Shown here: piece after piece, positions 54,070-64,000 of the stretch | Position numbering within the stretch: position 1 is the first letter of the stretch | Layout: every line of letters begins with the position of its first letter | Source of the DNA: Bacillus sp. CH140a_4T | GTDB lineage: Bacteria > Bacillota > Bacilli > Bacillales > Bacillaceae_G | Assembly (NCBI RefSeq): GCF_008923725.1 | Contig: NZ_WBPF01000013.1 | Location: forward strand, 744,001 to 808,000 | Length of the DNA: 64,000 nt | Direction: 5' to 3' | The notes under the pieces: model-generated | The model's input: only the letters and a program-made list of their open reading frames with translations | The model's database searches: none | What the model was told of the DNA's origin: nothing | Program-made: the position numbers and the translations under genes

Positions 54070-54098
54070 AGAAGACGTTGTAAACTACAACGTCTTCT
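54070..54098 (-). terminator. uvrC terminator overlapping its stop
   Basis: AGAAGACGTTGTA and TACAACGTCTTCT form a perfect 13-bp stem with an AAC loop; the uvrC stop is inside. Confidence 0.78.
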
Positions 54099-55869
54099 TA
54101 TCCGCTAAATAAGTATAAATCGTCTCTGCGACATTTTTCGGCATACCCGCTTCGACAAATTCCGTTACAGAAGCTTCTTTCATCTTTTTTAGCGATCCAA
54201 AATGTTTCAATAATATCTTTTTTCGTTTATCCCCAATTCCAGGAATATCATCCAGTGCTGATTGAATGACAGATTTCCCGTGTAATTGACGGTGGAATGT
54301 AATCGCAAATCGATGCACTTCATCTTGAATGCGCTGCAATAAATAAAATTCTTGGCTATTTCTCTCAAGCATCACAGGTTCAGGTGGATCTCCAATAATT
54401 AAATGGGAGGTTTTATGTTTGTCATCTTTTACAAGCCCTGCCATCGGAATATATAAACCGAGTTCATTTTCTAGAACATCACTTACAGCTGCCAGATGAC
54501 CTTTTCCACCATCAATAATGATTAAATCTGGTAAAGGCAAACTCTCTTTCAATGCCCTTGTATAACGGCGCCTCACAACTTCTCTCATAGACTCATAATC
54601 ATCTGGTCCTTGAACCGTTTTAATTTTATATTTCCTGTATTCTTTCTTAGCTGGTTTCCCATCAATAAAGGCAATCATTGCAGAAACAGGATTTGTCCCT
54701 TGAATATTTGAGTTATCAAACGCCTCAATACGATAAGGTGTTTCAATCCCAAGCTGCTTCCCTAAATGATCTACCGCTTTAATCGTTCGCTCTTCATCAC
54801 GTTCAATTAAGTAGAATTTCTCTTCAAGAGCAATCTTAGCATTTTTATTTGCTAATTCTACAAGATCTTTTTTCTTACCACGTTTCGGCTGTGTCGCTTC
54901 AACTTCTAAAAAACGCTCTACTAACTCTGAGTCTATACTTCCTGGAACGACAATTTCCTTCGGCTTAAAATGACTGCTGTTCTCATAAAATTGACCGATA
55001 AACGTTAAAAATCCCTCTTCTGGTTCATCGTAGATTGGAAACATAGAAACATCACGTTCAATTAGCTTTCCTTTTCGAACGAAGAAAACTTGAACACACA
55101 TCCATCCTTTATCAACTGCATACCCAAACACATCACGATCCACTAAGTCACTCATAATCATCTTTTGTTTTTCCATAATCGCATCAATATGCGCAATTTG
55201 ATCACGTAACTCTTTTGCGCGTTCAAATTCTAGTTTCTCTGAAGCTTCATACATCTTTGTTTCTAATTCTGAACGAACTTCTTTATGTCCACCATTTAAA
55301 AACTTAATAATTTCATCTACAATTTCTTTGTTTTGTTCTTCCGTCACTTCTTTCACACAAGGTGCTAAGCATTGACCCATATGATAATATAAACAAACTT
55401 TATCGGGCATATTTGAGCACTTACGAAGCGGATACATACGATCTAGCAATTTTTTCGTTTCATGAGCTGATTGTGCATTCGGATAAGGACCAAAATACTT
55501 CCCTTTATCCTTTTTTACGTTTCGCGTAATAAGTAATCGCGGCTGTTTTTCAGCTGTAATTTTAATAAAAGGATATGTTTTATCATCTTTTAATTGAATA
55601 TTATACTTTGGATCATGTTTTTTTATTAAATTTAACTCTAAAATGAGAGCCTCTAGATTTGAGGAGGTTACAATATATTCAAAATCTACAATTTCCCCTA
55701 CAAGCCGAAGTGTTTTTCCATCATGCGAACCAGTAAAGTACGAGCGCACACGATTTTTAAGCACTTTTGCCTTTCCGACATATATAACCGTTCCTTGCTT
55801 ATCTTTCATTAAATAACAACCAGGTTGATCTGGTAAAATAGCCAACTTCTCTTTTAAATGTTCGTGCAC
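54085..55869 (-). CDS. uvrC: UvrABC excinuclease subunit C
   Basis: Incises damaged DNA on both sides of the lesion with UvrB. The 594-residue protein has the N-terminal GIY-YIG nuclease ([29 protein letters not shown], about 13-41), a cysteine cluster, the UVR domain (about 200-235, [18 protein letters not shown]), an RNase H-like endonuclease with [18 protein letters not shown] and [10 protein letters not shown], and a C-terminal HhH pair ([18 protein letters not shown]). Confidence 0.98.
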   Translation of the reverse strand: MHEHLKEKLAILPDQPGCYLMKDKQGTVIYVGKAKVLKNRVRSYFTGSHDGKTLRLVGEIVDFEYIVTSSNLEALILELNLIKKHDPKYNIQLKDDKTYPFIKITAEKQPRLLITRNVKKDKGKYFGPYPNAQSAHETKKLLDRMYPLRKCSNMPDKVCLYYHMGQCLAPCVKEVTEEQNKEIVDEIIKFLNGGHKEVRSELETKMYEASEKLEFERAKELRDQIAHIDAIMEKQKMIMSDLVDRDVFGYAVDKGWMCVQVFFVRKGKLIERDVSMFPIYDEPEEGFLTFIGQFYENSSHFKPKEIVVPGSIDSELVERFLEVEATQPKRGKKKDLVELANKNAKIALEEKFYLIERDEERTIKAVDHLGKQLGIETPYRIEAFDNSNIQGTNPVSAMIAFIDGKPAKKEYRKYKIKTVQGPDDYESMREVVRRRYTRALKESLPLPDLIIIDGGKGHLAAVSDVLENELGLYIPMAGLVKDDKHKTSHLIIGDPPEPVMLERNSQEFYLLQRIQDEVHRFAITFHRQLHGKSVIQSALDDIPGIGDKRKKILLKHFGSLKKMKEASVTEFVEAGMPKNVAETIYTYLADKKTL

Positions 55870-55984
55870 TCGTCACCCTCCATTTCTACATGCTTAGCAT
55901 TTTTATTTTCACATGAAAACATACTATGCCAAAACACCCAACATACGTTCTTTTATTGTAACGGAAAGGTGTAAAAAAGGAAAA

Positions 55985-56008
55985 TAAAAAAAGCTACCAA
56001 ATGGCAGC
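55985..56008 (-). terminator. trxA terminator
   Basis: GCT(A)CC and GG(C)AGC pair with an AAAT loop and are followed by seven T on the minus strand. Confidence 0.7.
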
Positions 56009-56017
56009 CCCTTTATT

Positions 56018-56332
56018 TTAGAAGTGTTTAGAAACTAATTCTACTAACGCTTCTTTCGGTTTGTAACCTAACGCTTGATCAACTACTTTACCGTCTTTTA
56101 ATACGAAAAGAGCTGGAATGCTCATTACTTCGAATTGACGAGCAGTTTCTTGGTTTTCATCCACGTCTACTTTTACTACTTTTACTTTTTCGCCTAGTTC
56201 TGCATCAATTTCCTCTAATACAGGAGCGATCATTTTACAAGGTCCACACCAAGGTGCCCAGAAATCTAATAATACAACACCTTCGCTAGTTTCAGCTGCG
56301 AAGCTTTGGTCATTTGCGTTTACAATTGCCAT
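56018..56332 (-). CDS. trxA: Thioredoxin
   Basis: The 104-residue cytosolic protein has the redox motif WCGPC at 28-32 and the cis-proline SIPAL further on. General disulfide reductant; essential in B. subtilis. RBS GGAGG. Lies between etfA and uvrC as in B. subtilis. Confidence 0.98.
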   Translation of the reverse strand: MAIVNANDQSFAAETSEGVVLLDFWAPWCGPCKMIAPVLEEIDAELGEKVKVVKVDVDENQETARQFEVMSIPALFVLKDGKVVDQALGYKPKEALVELVSKHF

Positions 56333-56543
56333 TTTATTTCCTCCTTCAAGTATATTCTACCAAGAGTATATCATTAACTCATATACGTGGCGAATAATAT
56401 GTATCGTTATGTATTGTAACAAAAAAGTGTTCCTTTATACTATATAAAAATACGGATTAAATACTAAAAAGATGAGAGACAGGGGATCTCTCACCTTTTT
56501 CTATATATAGGGGTACTTCACTTGGAACTCAAGGGTACTCAAA

Positions 56544-57521
56544 TCATGAATGTACTTTTAACTTTTTAAACTCTTCTGTTAAAAGAGGTAAGACTTCAAA
56601 TAAATCGCCAACAATACCATAGTCAGCTACTTTAAAGATACTTGCTTCTGGGTCTTTATTAATCGCAACGATTATTTTCGAGTTAGACATACCAGCTAAA
56701 TGCTGAATCGCACCAGAAATACCGCATGCAATGTATAAGTCTGGCGTAACAACTTTACCAGTTTGACCAATTTGTAATGAGTAATCGCAATACTCAGCGT
56801 CACAAGCACCTCGAGATGCTCCAACAGCGCCGCCCAATACATCAGCTAACTCTTTTAATGGCTTGAATCCTTCTTCACTCTTCACGCCGCGTCCGCCAGC
56901 GATAATAACTTTCGCTTCAGAAAGATCAACACCTTCTGCAGTTTTACGGACGACATCTTGAATGATTGTACGTAGGTCTTTCACATCTACTGTAATAGAA
57001 GATACGTCACCACTGCGAGACTCATCTTTTTCAAGCGTTGCAATGTTATTTGGACGCACTGTCGCAAATAAGATACCGTCTGTTACAATCTTCTTCTCAA
57101 ACGCTTTACCAGAGTAAATTGGACGAGTGAAGATAATATTTCCACCTTCAACATCTAAAGCAGTTACATCAGAAACTAGACCAGCTTCAAGCTTCGCTGC
57201 TAATTTTGGTGATAAATCTTTACCAAGTGCTGTATGTCCAAATACAATACCCTCTGGCTTTTCTTCAGCATGTACAGCTAAAAACGCTTGTGCATACCCA
57301 TCAGATGTATATGATTTTAATTTATCATTTTCAACTGTCACAACGCGATCTGCACCGTAATGAATCAATTCATTTGCAAAAGAGGCAACGCTGTCTCCAA
57401 CTAGAAGACCTACTACTTCACCGCCTTCTGCAATTGTTTTTGCTGCTGCTACCGCTTCAAACGAAACGTTACGTAGCGATCCATCACGAACTTCACCCAT
57501 TACTAATACTTTACGAGCCAT
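56544..57521 (-). CDS. etfA: Electron transfer flavoprotein alpha subunit
   Basis: The 325-residue subunit binds FAD through its C-terminal half (GASRGACDAEY, QIGQTGKVVTPDLYIACGISGAIQHLAGM). With EtfB it passes electrons from acyl-CoA dehydrogenases to the quinone pool. ATG at 57521 follows AGGAGGG. Last gene of the lcfA-fadR-fadB-etfB-etfA operon. Confidence 0.97.
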   Translation of the reverse strand: MARKVLVMGEVRDGSLRNVSFEAVAAAKTIAEGGEVVGLLVGDSVASFANELIHYGADRVVTVENDKLKSYTSDGYAQAFLAVHAEEKPEGIVFGHTALGKDLSPKLAAKLEAGLVSDVTALDVEGGNIIFTRPIYSGKAFEKKIVTDGILFATVRPNNIATLEKDESRSGDVSSITVDVKDLRTIIQDVVRKTAEGVDLSEAKVIIAGGRGVKSEEGFKPLKELADVLGGAVGASRGACDAEYCDYSLQIGQTGKVVTPDLYIACGISGAIQHLAGMSNSKIIVAINKDPEASIFKVADYGIVGDLFEVLPLLTEEFKKLKVHS

Positions 57522-57557
57522 AGATTTTCCCTCCTGCATATATAATTTCGTATTTTA

Positions 57558-58331
57558 TTAGATTACTTTCGCTTCTGTATGGAGCAACGATACAAGTTCT
57601 TTTACTTGATCTTGCAGCTCGCCTTGTAACACTTTTCCTGCATCTTTCTTAGGAGGCAAATAGATTTCAATTGTTTTTGTCTTTGCTTCCACATCATCTT
57701 CTTCTAAATCTAAATCATCTAATTCTATTTCTTCTAGTGGTTTTTTCTTCGCTTTCATAATACCTGGAAGCGATGGATAACGAGGTTCATTTAAACCTTG
57801 TTGTGCTGTTACTAAAACTGGTAATGAAGTTTCAATCACTTCCGTATCACCTTCAACATCACGCTCAATCTTCACGTTTGTACCGTCAATTTCAAGTTTT
57901 GTAATTGTCGTTACGTACGGAATATTTAACGCTTCTGCTACGCGTGGACCAACTTGTCCAGATGCACCATCAATTGCAACGTTCCCGCCTAAAATTAAAT
58001 CTGCATCTTTATCTTTTAAATATTCAGCAAGTACTTTTGCTGTCGTGAACTGGTCACCATTTTCAACATCATCTTCGATATTAATTAATACCGCTTTATC
58101 GCAGCCCATCGCTAATGCCGTACGAAGTTCTTTCTCACTATCTTCGCCACCGACTGTTACAACAGTAACTTCTCCACCTTGTGCGTCTCTTACTTGAATT
58201 GCTTCTTCAATCGCATATTCGTCGTAAGGGTTGATGATGAATTCCGCTTCGCCATCGTAAATTGCACCGTTTTTAATTACGATTTTTTCTTCTGTATCAA
58301 ATGTTCGTTTCATGAGTACGTAGATGTTCAT
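57558..58331 (-). CDS. etfB: Electron transfer flavoprotein beta subunit
   Basis: The 257-residue subunit starts MNIYVLMKRTFDTEE and has the ETF-beta signature VAEALNIPYVTTITKLEIDG (about 131-150). It binds AMP and pairs with EtfA. RBS is AAGGGGG. It lies between fadB and etfA. Confidence 0.96.
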   Translation of the reverse strand: MNIYVLMKRTFDTEEKIVIKNGAIYDGEAEFIINPYDEYAIEEAIQVRDAQGGEVTVVTVGGEDSEKELRTALAMGCDKAVLINIEDDVENGDQFTTAKVLAEYLKDKDADLILGGNVAIDGASGQVGPRVAEALNIPYVTTITKLEIDGTNVKIERDVEGDTEVIETSLPVLVTAQQGLNEPRYPSLPGIMKAKKKPLEEIELDDLDLEEDDVEAKTKTIEIYLPPKKDAGKVLQGELQDQVKELVSLLHTEAKVI

Positions 58332-58409
58332 TCCATTTACCCCCTTGTTTTTCAGAAAGATTCTATCAATTTTAATTTTCTGTTAATTTATATTAAAAAA
58401 ATAATTGAA

Positions 58410-59785
<1,376 letters not shown>

Positions 59786-59811
59786 TTTACTGTCCCCTTC
59801 AAGAAGATGAC

Positions 59812-59829
59812 TGAATGAATAGTCATTCA
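59812..59829. promoter_or_regulatory. FadR operator upstream of fadR
   Basis: TGAATGAATAGTCATTCA matches the B. subtilis FadR consensus TGAATGAMTANTCATTCA at every defined position. It lies immediately downstream of the promoter. Confidence 0.88.
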
Positions 59830-59836
59830 TATTCTT

Positions 59837-59865
59837 ATAATACTGACTATTTAGAAAAGTGTCAA
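59837..59865 (-). promoter_or_regulatory. fadR promoter
   Basis: TTGACA, a 17-nt spacer and TATTAT on the minus strand; the FadR operator occupies roughly +1 to +20. Confidence 0.75.
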
Positions 59866-59892
59866 TCCTATTTTTTTCAAAAAGAAAGGGCC

Positions 59893-61578
59893 TTAGCCCG
59901 TTTGCTCATCCTCATTCTTTCTTTTCTCTTCATCTATTAGGACACGGCGTAAAATTTTTCCGACTGTCGTTTTCGGCAGTTCATCTCTAAACTCATATAC
60001 TTTCGGCACTTTATAAGCCGCTAAATATTTACGCGCAAACTGGTTTAATTCTTCCTCAGAACACTCCGCACCTTCTTTTAACACAACAAATGCTTTAACT
60101 GTCTCCCCCCGGTACGGATCGGGAACTCCAATTGTCACTACTTCTTGCACTTTTTCGTGCTCATATAATACTTCTTCTACTTCACGAGGATACACATTAA
60201 ATCCACTCGCAACAATCATATCTTTCTTACGATCTTTCACATAGAAAAATCCATCTTCATCCATGTAACCGACATCCCCTGTATGGAGCCATCCGTCTTG
60301 TAATACAGCTGCTGTTTCTTCAGGCTTATTCCAATACCCTTTCATAATTTGAGGACCCTTTACAACAATTTCACCAATTTCACCCGGAGGTAAAGCCTCT
60401 CCAGTTTCAAGTGACATAATGTTTGCCTCTGTATCTGGCCACGGCACACCAATACTTCCTGGCACACGTTTTTCCCACAAAAAATTCCCATGTGTAACTG
60501 GCGACGACTCCGTTAATCCATAACCTTCTACCAATTTTCCACCTGTAACTCTCTCAAACTCTTCCTGTACTTCTACAGGAAGCGGAGCAGATCCACTAAT
60601 ACAAGCTTGAATAGAAGAAATATCATATTCTTTTAAGAGGGGACTATTTAATAGAGCAATATAAATGGTCGGTGCCCCTGGAAATAGTGTGACTTTATGT
60701 TTTTTTATCGCTTCAAAAACCATTTTCATATCAAACTTCGGAATCAGCACCATTTTATATCCTTGCATAATACTTAAATTCATTACAGCTGTCATCCCAT
60801 ATACATGAAAGAACGGAAGGACACCAAGAATTACTTCTTCTCCTTCTTTACAATTATATAGCCAATGAGCTCCCATTAAAGTGTTCGAAACAAGGTTTTT
60901 ATGCGTCAACATAACGCCTTTCGGAAATCCAGTTGTTCCTCCTGTGTACTGTAAAAGGGCTAGATCATTTTCAGGATCACAAGGAACTCCAACATTAACA
61001 TTACTTTCTCGTTCTACTGATTTCCATAGATGAATCGTTTCGCTTTCCGACACATTCACAACAAGATTTGCCTGCTTTTTTTGTACAAATGGATAAAGTA
61101 AATTTTTAGGGAAGGGTAAAAAGTCCGCAATCCGAGTTACGATAATATGTTCAATTTTTGTAGCAGATTGAACATTCGTTACTCTTGGAAACACTAAATC
61201 GAGACAAAGAATTACTTTGGCTCCCGAGTCATGAAGCTGGTATTCTAATTCTCTTTCTGTATATAGTGGATTTGTTTGTACTACGATACCTCCCGCAAGT
61301 AATGTACCATAATAACCAATTACAGATTGCGGACAGTTCGGCAACATAATAGCAACTCGATCACCCTTTTCCACACCGAGCTTTTGAAGATAATTTGCAA
61401 ACCTCTTCACCTTATCGTGGAAGTCTGAAAATGTAATATCCTTCCCTAAAAAGTGAAGCGCTTTCTTTTCTGGATAACGGGAAGCCACCTGTTCCACATA
61501 TCCATGAAGCGGCTGAATATCATAAGAAATCGTACTTGGAATTTCTTCTGGATAACTTTTCAACCATGGTTTTTCCAC
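59893..61578 (-). CDS. lcfA: Long-chain fatty-acid-CoA ligase
   Basis: The roughly 561-residue AMP-forming ligase activates long-chain fatty acids. It has the P-loop-like LLQYTGGTTGFPKGVMLTH (about 208-226), GYGLTESSPVTH and the C-terminal GFNVYPREVEEVLYEH hinge with PKTTVGKILRRVL lysine. GTG at 61578 (two codons after an ATG) has the better GGGGG spacing. First gene of the operon; a FadR-like site lies just upstream. Confidence 0.95.
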   Translation of the reverse strand: MEKPWLKSYPEEIPSTISYDIQPLHGYVEQVASRYPEKKALHFLGKDITFSDFHDKVKRFANYLQKLGVEKGDRVAIMLPNCPQSVIGYYGTLLAGGIVVQTNPLYTERELEYQLHDSGAKVILCLDLVFPRVTNVQSATKIEHIIVTRIADFLPFPKNLLYPFVQKKQANLVVNVSESETIHLWKSVERESNVNVGVPCDPENDLALLQYTGGTTGFPKGVMLTHKNLVSNTLMGAHWLYNCKEGEEVILGVLPFFHVYGMTAVMNLSIMQGYKMVLIPKFDMKMVFEAIKKHKVTLFPGAPTIYIALLNSPLLKEYDISSIQACISGSAPLPVEVQEEFERVTGGKLVEGYGLTESSPVTHGNFLWEKRVPGSIGVPWPDTEANIMSLETGEALPPGEIGEIVVKGPQIMKGYWNKPEETAAVLQDGWLHTGDVGYMDEDGFFYVKDRKKDMIVASGFNVYPREVEEVLYEHEKVQEVVTIGVPDPYRGETVKAFVVLKEGAECSEEELNQFARKYLAAYKVPKVYEFRDELPKTTVGKILRRVLIDEEKRKNEDEQTG

Positions 61579-61609
61579 CTTCATTCCCCCTTCAAATACA
61601 TAAAAATAA

Positions 61610-61625
61610 ATGAATGTTCATTCAT
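61610..61625. promoter_or_regulatory. FadR-like operator upstream of lcfA
   Basis: ATGAATGTTCATTCAT, perfect 7-bp arms around TT, located just downstream of the lcfA -10 box. The spacing between arms is shorter than in the FadR consensus, so affinity is uncertain. Confidence 0.6.
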
Positions 61626-61638
61626 GATGGTTGTTTTC

Positions 61639-61667
61639 ATTATATTATAGTCGCCATAACGTTACAA
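61639..61667 (-). promoter_or_regulatory. lcfA promoter
   Basis: TTGTAA, a 17-nt spacer and TATAAT on the minus strand, with the FadR-like site immediately downstream. Confidence 0.65.
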
Positions 61668-61726
61668 TCATAATATTCTGACTTTTATATAACTATGCTT
61701 CACTCCATTAACTTCTTATTATATGT

Positions 61727-61764
61727 ATAAACTCTCCTAATCTTAAAAGAATAAGAGAGTTATT
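61727..61764 (-). terminator. Terminator after the collagen-like gene
   Basis: AACTCTC and GAGAGTT pair with a long loop that can pair further (TTATTC region). On the minus strand T-rich sequence follows. Confidence 0.55.
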
Positions 61765-61766
61765 AT

Positions 61767-62498
61767 TTAGCTTAACCTTATTATCGTTAACACAGCTCCT
61801 GGTGTAGTTGTTGATAACGTTGCAACAGCTAACAAACCAAATAGTTGCAAACTAATGGCACTTCCAGCCGCAAGAGTCGTAATAATTGTTGCACTAAATG
61901 ATGTAGTTGCTAACGCAGGAGAATTGATTGTTCCAGCAAGAGGTGCACCATTAATTGTAATCCGCGAACTGACTAATAATGAAGCCGTTATATTAATCGT
62001 ATATGAAATATAATAATTCCCAGCATTTGCAGCCGTAAATACTGTATTCCCCCCAGAAACAGTAATACCTGGACCAATATTTTGATTATTCGGAAGCGGG
62101 ACATTCGTTCCACCAAGAAGTACCGATATCGCTGTTCCCGATGTATTATTTGCAAAAGCGTATGTTGCCGTTATACTTGTGCCAGTTGCTCCGGTTGGAC
62201 CCGTTCCCCCTGTTATTCCTGTCGCTCCCGTTGGACCTGTTGCCCCCGTTATTCCTGTTGCTCCCGTTGGACCCGTTCCCCCTGTTAGGCCGGTCACTCC
62301 CATTGGACCCGTTGCTCCTGTTAGGCCAGTCGCTCCCGTTGGACCCGTTGCTCCTGTCGAGCCCGTTGGACCTGTTGGACCCGTTGGACCCAGCTTAGGA
62401 ACTGTCCCATCACAACTAAAACAGCATGAATCAACATGTACACCATTTTGATTATTACACCCACAATATCCATTTATATTATTACTCCATGAAGACAT
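61767..62498 (-). CDS. Collagen-like spore-surface protein (BclA-like, Cys-rich N-terminus)
   Basis: The 243-residue protein has three parts: a Cys-rich N-terminus (residues 1-36, cysteines at 12, 14, 25, 26, 29), 24 uninterrupted Gly-X-Y triplets rich in GPT/GAT (37-108), and a C-terminal BclA-like beta domain (about 110-243). BclA-type glycoproteins form the hair-like nap of B. cereus group exosporium. The usual exosporium targeting leader (LIGPTLPPIPPF type) is missing; cysteines might anchor it instead. ATG at 62498 follows AAAGGAAG. Confidence 0.85.
   Translation of the reverse strand: MSSWSNNINGYCGCNNQNGVHVDSCCFSCDGTVPKLGPTGPTGPTGSTGATGPTGATGLTGATGPMGVTGLTGGTGPTGATGITGATGPTGATGITGGTGPTGATGTSITATYAFANNTSGTAISVLLGGTNVPLPNNQNIGPGITVSGGNTVFTAANAGNYYISYTINITASLLVSSRITINGAPLAGTINSPALATTSFSATIITTLAAGSAISLQLFGLLAVATLSTTTPGAVLTIIRLS
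62175..62390 (-). repeat. Tandem Gly-X-Y coding repeat
   Basis: 24 consecutive 9-bp collagen triplet codons within the BclA-like gene. Higher-order copies [23 protein letters not shown] occur, so the number may vary between strains. Confidence 0.9.
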
Positions 62499-62843
62499 GT
62501 TGATCACTTCCTTTACATTCGATCTTTTAAGTACAATCACCGAATTAGAAAACACCTATCTAAATAACAAAGAAATACTTTACCTAGTGGATACACACAG
62601 ATTTATTCCATACATTCTAGTAATTATTACATGCGATTCGCTCTCCTTTTGCTTGTACTTTCGCCCCATCTCCACAGATTATTAACCATACACATTACAC
62701 TTTCGTACACAGCCAAGTCTCCATTTAAACTCCCCCATATTCACCAATTTTTTTAGTAAAGAGGCTTATTCTTCATAAATAGCGACTATAGTATATAAAA
62801 ATCCGTATAATTTGTTGTTTTTCGTCAAAATTTTAAAAAAATA
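62499..62843. other. Intergenic region before the iron uptake operon
   Basis: Between the collagen-like gene and the plus-strand promoter at 62844. I see no gene and no clear sigma-K or sigma-E promoter for the collagen-like gene. Confidence 0.4.
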
Positions 62844-62873
62844 TTGACACTTAAAATATCCTCATAGTATGAT
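62844..62873 (+). promoter_or_regulatory. Promoter of the siderophore uptake operon
   Basis: TTGACA, an 18-nt spacer and TATGAT. A Fur-like box begins 15 bp downstream of it. Confidence 0.65.
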
Positions 62874-62887
62874 TTGGGTGTTGTAAT

Positions 62888-62902
62888 TGATAACCATTTT
62901 CA
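62888..62902. promoter_or_regulatory. Fur-like box
   Basis: TGATAACCATTTTCA matches the 7-1-7 Fur motif TGATAATNATTATCA at 12 of 14 defined positions, directly downstream of the promoter. Supports iron repression of the uptake genes. Confidence 0.7.
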
Positions 62903-62946
62903 CTTATGGCGCTAATTACAAAAAATACTTAATTTGGGGGCAGAAG

Positions 62947-63921
62947 ATGAAGAAAATTCTCAGTATTTTCATAGTAGTTCTTCTATTCGCTGTTGGATGC
63001 GGACAGCAAAAAGAGGAGAAAAAAGAAACAAAGACAGACGATAAAAAGCAAGCTATAACAATTAAGCACGCTGAAGGGGAAACAAAGTTAGATAAACCAG
63101 CGAAAAAAGTTGTTGTACTTGAGTGGGTATATTCAGAAGACTTATTAGCACTTGGTGTTCAGCCAGTAGGGATGGCAGACATTAAGAATTATAATAAATG
63201 GGTAAATACAGCAACAAAACCAGGTAAAGATGTTGTAGACGTAGGGACGCGTCAACAACCAAACTTAGAAGAAATTAGCCGTCTAAAACCAGATTTAATT
63301 ATCACAGCTTCATTCCGTAGTAAAGCTATTAAAAACGAATTAGAGCAAATTGCACCAACAGTTATGTTTGATCCATCAACAAGTAATAACGATCACTTTG
63401 CTGAAATGACAGAAACATTTAAACAAATCGCAAAAGCAGTTGGAAAAGAAGAAGAAGGTAAAAAAGTATTAGCTGATATGGATAAAACATTCGCTGATGC
63501 AAAAGCAAAAATTGAAAAAGCAGACTTAAAAGATAAAAACATCGCAATGGTACAAGCATTTACAGCTAAAAACGTACCAACATTCCGTATATTGACTGAC
63601 AATTCTACAGCTTTACAAGTTACAAAAAAATTAGGTTTAACAAACACTTTTGAAGCTGGGAAATCAGAGGCAGATGGTTTCAAACAAACAACTGTAGAAT
63701 CTTTACAAAGTGTACAAGATTCAAACTTCATTTACATTGTAGCGGATGATGATAACATTTTTGACACGCAACTAAAAGGTAACCCTGCTTGGGAAGGATT
63801 AAATTTCAAAAAAGAAGACAAAATGTATAAATTAAAAGGCGACACTTGGATTTTCGGTGGTCCTGAGTCTGCAAAATCTTTAGCAACACAAGTAGCAGAT
63901 GTAATGACAGCGAAGAAGTGA
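62947..63921 (+). CDS. Ferric siderophore/citrate ABC transporter binding lipoprotein (FecB type)
   Basis: The 324-residue lipoprotein has a lipobox with C18 (LFAVGCGQ) and a class III periplasmic-binding fold ([24 protein letters not shown], then [22 protein letters not shown]). It resembles FecB/YfmC-type ferric citrate or catecholate binders; the ligand is not certain. ATG at 62947 follows GGGGG; an upstream in-frame start overlaps the Fur box and lacks an RBS. The permease gene follows 7 bp downstream. Confidence 0.9.
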   Translation: MKKILSIFIVVLLFAVGCGQQKEEKKETKTDDKKQAITIKHAEGETKLDKPAKKVVVLEWVYSEDLLALGVQPVGMADIKNYNKWVNTATKPGKDVVDVGTRQQPNLEEISRLKPDLIITASFRSKAIKNELEQIAPTVMFDPSTSNNDHFAEMTETFKQIAKAVGKEEEGKKVLADMDKTFADAKAKIEKADLKDKNIAMVQAFTAKNVPTFRILTDNSTALQVTKKLGLTNTFEAGKSEADGFKQTTVESLQSVQDSNFIYIVADDDNIFDTQLKGNPAWEGLNFKKEDKMYKLKGDTWIFGGPESAKSLATQVADVMTAKK

Positions 63922-63928
63922 TTACACG

Positions 63929-64000
63929 ATGAATAGCTTACAACATACACTTCGAGTAAGTCTTGTATTCGGAGGAGGAGCAGCTCTCTTGCTCCTCCTT
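63929..64000 (+). CDS. FecCD-type iron transporter permease, partial (5' end)
   Basis: Only the first 24 codons are in the window (starting MNSLQHTLRVSLVFGG, then a leucine-rich membrane helix). The position 7 bp after the binding-protein gene and the basic-then-hydrophobic start fit the FecCD permease of the same operon. RBS GAAGTGA. Identification is from context. Confidence 0.65.
   Translation, partial: MNSLQHTLRVSLVFGGGAALLLLL

Noticed and set aside
62175-62390. Short tandem repeat that could look like a CRISPR array
   Set aside because: The units are 9-bp multiples without unique spacers and encode collagen triplets.
62141-62451. Plus-strand Pro/Val- and Leu/Pro-rich ORFs over the collagen repeat
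   Set aside because: They are antisense shadows of the Gly-X-Y codons; no RBS fits and the minus-strand gene has clear family domains.

Overview
The window looks like chromosome of a Bacillus cereus group organism (B. cereus, B. anthracis or B. thuringiensis type). The DNA is AT-rich and most genes lie on the minus strand. The gene order follows the conserved Bacillus block known from B. subtilis: radC-maf-spoIIB-folC-valS-ysxE-spoVID-hemLBDCXA-ysxC-lonA-lonB-clpX-tig-ysoA, then ysnB-rdgB-rph-gerM-racE, gerE, ysmA-sdhBAC-yslB-uvrC-trxA-etfAB-fadB-fadR-lcfA. Group-specific marks are a complete bcr1-type repeat with ATAAA target duplications and a collagen-like exosporium-type protein. The species assignment is inference from gene content; no database was searched.

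Layout. 1-1100: the 5' part of an arsR-type repressor gene with a two-operator promoter abuts a radC that has lost its last residues, which looks like one end of an element inserted in radC. 1100-9600: maf, spoIIB, folC, valS with a T-box leader, and the spore coat genes ysxE and spoVID. 9600-16000: the haem operon hemAXCDBL, with a perfect PerR box upstream. 16150-17170: the peroxide-sensing pair ohrR-ohr, inserted between hemA and ysxC. 17150-26200: the proteostasis block lonA, lonB, clpX, tig. 26300-28540: small membrane and micro-ORFs, a yvbH-like gene, and tRNA-Arg and tRNA-Gly next to a remnant flanked by duplicated tRNA 3' end and terminator. 28600-32700: ysnB, rdgB, rph, gerM, racE. 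32800-37000: an accessory cassette (MFS exporter, two DJ-1/PfpI paralogues, TetR regulator) between racE and gerE. 37000-49500: accessory transport, metabolism and envelope genes (NCS2 permease plus amidohydrolase, PspC-like protein, XRE-cupin regulator with DMT exporter, aquaporin, Rrf2 regulator, ABC exporter, lipoprotein phosphatase, motAB, VanY-type carboxypeptidase). 49500-61700: ysmA, sdhCAB, yslB, uvrC, trxA and the fatty-acid oxidation operon lcfA-fadR-fadB-etfB-etfA with FadR-type operators. 61700-64000: a collagen-like spore-surface protein and the start of a Fur-box-preceded ferric siderophore or citrate uptake operon.

I found no CRISPR array, no complete transposase gene and no clearly new large system. 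The parts that reward a second look are the radC/arsR junction, the tRNA-Arg att-like duplication, the bcr1 copy placed in the 5' leader of a DJ-1 gene next to a 17-bp inverted repeat, a minimal bcr1 derivative, the paired palindromes before the ABC exporter, and two micro-ORFs at 26.6-27.0 kb.
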